Shown here piece after piece: positions 62,353 to 64,000 of a stretch of DNA of 64,000 nucleotides (positions are counted from its first letter, which is position 1; each line of letters starts with the position of its first letter). The translations under genes and the position numbers were made by a program. This stretch comes from Mercurialis annua (lineage: Eukaryota > Streptophyta > Magnoliopsida > Malpighiales > Euphorbiaceae), in NCBI RefSeq assembly GCF_937616625.2, contig NC_065576.1, forward strand, positions 26,148,628-26,212,627, read 5' to 3'. The notes under the pieces are model-generated. The model was not told the origin of the DNA. It searched no databases and saw only the letters and a program-made list of their open reading frames with translations.

Positions 62353-64000
62353 GTTAAAGTGAGTTGAGACGCAACATACTAATCTAGTGTCACTTTAACG
62401 CGCACTGTGCGTAATATAACCTAACCATGCTAGGGTAATCGGAACGACGCGTTAAAGAGACTTGTGACATGACTTACTTATATAGCGTCACTTTTCACGC
62501 ACACTTTTCGTAATATAACATAACCATTGTTAGGTAATCAGAACGACGCGTTAAAGAGACTTGTGACACAACATACTAATCTAGTGTCACTCTATAACGC
62601 ACACTTTGCGTAATATAACCTAACCATGCTTAGGTAATCGGAACGACGTGTTAAAGAGACTTGAGAAGCGACATACTAATCTAGCATCACTTTTCACGCA
62701 CACTATGCGTAATATAACCTAACCATGCTTAGGTAATCAAAACTACGCGTTAAAGAGACTTGTGACGTGACATACTACTAATTTAGCGTCACTTTTAACG
62801 CACACTTTGCGTTATATAATCTAACCATGCATAGGTAATCAGAACGACGCATTAAAGAGACTTGTGAAACGACATAATAATCTAGCGTCACTTTTAGCGC
62901 ACACTTAGCGTAATATAACCTAACCATGGTTAGGTAATCAGAACAACCCGTTAAAGAGACTTGAGACGCGACATACTAATCTAGTATCACTTTTAACGCA
63001 CACTTTGCATAATATAACCGAACCATGCTTAGGTAATCGAAACGACGCGTTAAAGAGACTTAAGACGCGACATACTTACATACTGTCACTTTTAACGCAC
63101 ACTTTGCGTAATATAACCTAACAATGCATAGGTAATTGGAACGACGCCTTAAAGAGACTTGTGACGCGACATACTTATATAGCGTCCCTTTTCACGCTCA
63201 CTTTGCATAATATAACCTAACCATACATAGGTAATCGGCCAAGGAGTTAATGAGACTTGTGAGGCGACATACTAATCTAGCCTCACTTTTAACGCACACT
63301 TTACGTAATATAACCTAACCATGCTTTGGTAATCGGAACGACGCGTTATAGAGACTTGTGTCGTGACATACTTATATAGCGTCACTTTTCACGCACACTT
63401 TGCGTAATATAACCTAACCATGCTTAGGTAATCGGAACAACGCGATAAAGAGACTTGTGACGTGACACTATATAGCGTCACTTTTCACGCAAACTTAGCG
63501 TAATATAACCAAACCATAGGTAATCAGAACAACTCGTTAAAGAGACTTGAGACACGACATACAAATCTAGCATAACTTTTAACGCACACTTTGCGTAATA
63601 TAACCGAACCATGCTTATGTAATAGAAACGACGTGTTAAAGAGACTTAAGACGCGACATACTTATATAGCGTCACTTTTAACGCACACTTTGCGTAATAT
63701 AACCAAAAAATGCATAGGTAATTGGAATGACGCCTTAAAGAGACTTGTGAGGCGACGTACTTATATAGCGTCCCTTTTCATGCTCACTTTGCATAATATA
63801 ACCTAACCATGCATAGGTAATCAGCCGACGCGTTAATGAGACTTGTGACGCGACATTCTAATCTAGCTTCAGTTTTAACTCACACTTTGCATAATATAAC
63901 CAAACCATGCTTTGGTAATCGGAACGACGCGTTAAAGAGACTTATGTCACGACATACTTATATAGCGTCACACCAAACCATGCTTAGGTAATCGGAACAA
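62353..64000 (+). repeat. Recent duplication, copy 2 (partner 45270-46920), open at window end
   Basis: It starts near GCGTTAAAGTGAGTTGAG, which is complete here, whereas copy 1 has AAAAGTGAG after an ~8-bp loss. This copy therefore keeps the older junction. It carries both ~587-bp sub-repeats and the truncated GTCACACCAAACC unit at 63968, as at 46886. The last base still matches the partner, so the duplication extends past the window. Confidence 0.9.

Larger units (their letters stand above)
1..64000. repeat. Satellite array, ~99-bp unit, entire window
   Basis: Every stretch examined is a copy or fragment of one ~99-bp unit. The array has no visible edge at either end of the window, so its true length is unknown. 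Conserved unit landmarks, in plus order, are TAATATAACCTAACC, CATGCTTAGGTAATCGG, AACGACGCGTTAAAGAGAC, TTGAGACGCGACATACTAAT and CTAGCGTCACTTTTCACGC, followed by ACACTTTGCG. Copies vary by substitutions, small indels and truncated units. The unit is CpG-rich (9 CpG in the consensus read by eye). I see no ribosomal, tRNA, histone or transposon signature. Known biology: arrays of this kind usually form heterochromatin, centromeres or subtelomeres; which of these applies cannot be told from sequence alone. Confidence 0.97.

Noticed and set aside
1..64000. CRISPR array (many regular repeats)
   Set aside because: Units are directly contiguous, about 99 bp long, diverged, and present in both orientations. 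There are no unique spacers and no cas genes.
1..64000. Tandem rRNA, 5S, tRNA or histone gene cluster
   Set aside because: The unit has no A box/B box arrangement, no tRNA cloverleaf and no recognisable rRNA core or histone coding sequence. Its short length and free indels fit non-coding satellite.
1..64000. Telomere proper
   Set aside because: Only two pentamer steps per 99-bp unit match (TTAGG)n; there is no uninterrupted telomeric run anywhere in the window.
1..64000. Bacterial or viral origin of the sequence
   Set aside because: There is no coding density, operon, ribosome binding site or viral gene in 64 kb. A diverged HOR satellite of this size is a eukaryotic feature.

Overview
The whole 64 kb window is one satellite DNA array. 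I see no protein-coding gene, RNA gene, CRISPR array or intact mobile element. The basic unit is about 99 bp (reference copy 58651-58749) with roughly 43% GC, repeated some 650 times. Copies diverge from each other by a few percent to about 20% by eye. A recurrent long form of about 147 bp carries an extra 48-bp partial unit. The organism is almost certainly a eukaryote, because long, diverged arrays with higher-order repeats (HORs) are typical of centromeric, pericentromeric or subtelomeric heterochromatin. Each unit carries TAACCTAACC, which is two steps of the (TTAGG)n-type telomere repeat common in arthropods, but that is too little to name a lineage. I cannot identify the species or the satellite family.

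Orientation divides the window into five blocks. Here '+' means the strand in which the unit reads CCTAACCATGCTTAGG. The blocks are F1 1-3622 (+), R1 3657-13316 (-), F2 13317-29312 (+), R2 29313-39474 (-) and F3 39475-64000 (+). The four switches are sharp and differ in form. The switch at 3622-3657 is a back-and-forth mosaic. The one at 29312 is a symmetrical fold-back centred on the CATG of an 18-bp dyad present in every unit. The two minus-to-plus switches, at 13316 and 39474, both re-enter the plus array at the same unit position (CGCCATACTAAT).

Within the blocks, units are organised into HORs. Family 1 (marks: GACTTGTGACGCG, CTTATATAGCGTC, CACTTTTAACGC) fills about 17.9-20.5, 22.4-24.7, 29.05-29.3, 44.7-49.2 and 61.5-64.0 kb, and in inverted form 3.66-5.29 kb. 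Family 2 (marks: CTATTGTCATTTTTCACGC plus the 48-bp partial unit) fills about 20.5-22.4, 24.7-29.05 and 49.2-61.5 kb, and in inverted form about 5.3-13 kb. A third mixture fills 1-3.6, 13.3-17.9, 29.3-39.5 and 39.5-44.7 kb. Block R1 reads, in reverse complement, colinearly with 58.5-61.7 kb and 25.6-29.3 kb, so it is an inverted copy of the same HOR order. Several segmental duplications are recent: 44672-45269 with 48608-49206 (about 99% identical by eye), and 45280-46917 with 62363-64000 (about 98%).

The only clear non-satellite sequence is a 17-bp A-rich insert at 59242-59258, flanked by a 14-bp direct repeat. Two empty paralogous sites lie elsewhere in the window. Short ORFs are translations of the satellite and are not annotated as genes. 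All consensus, identity and family statements come from reading by eye, not from an alignment.
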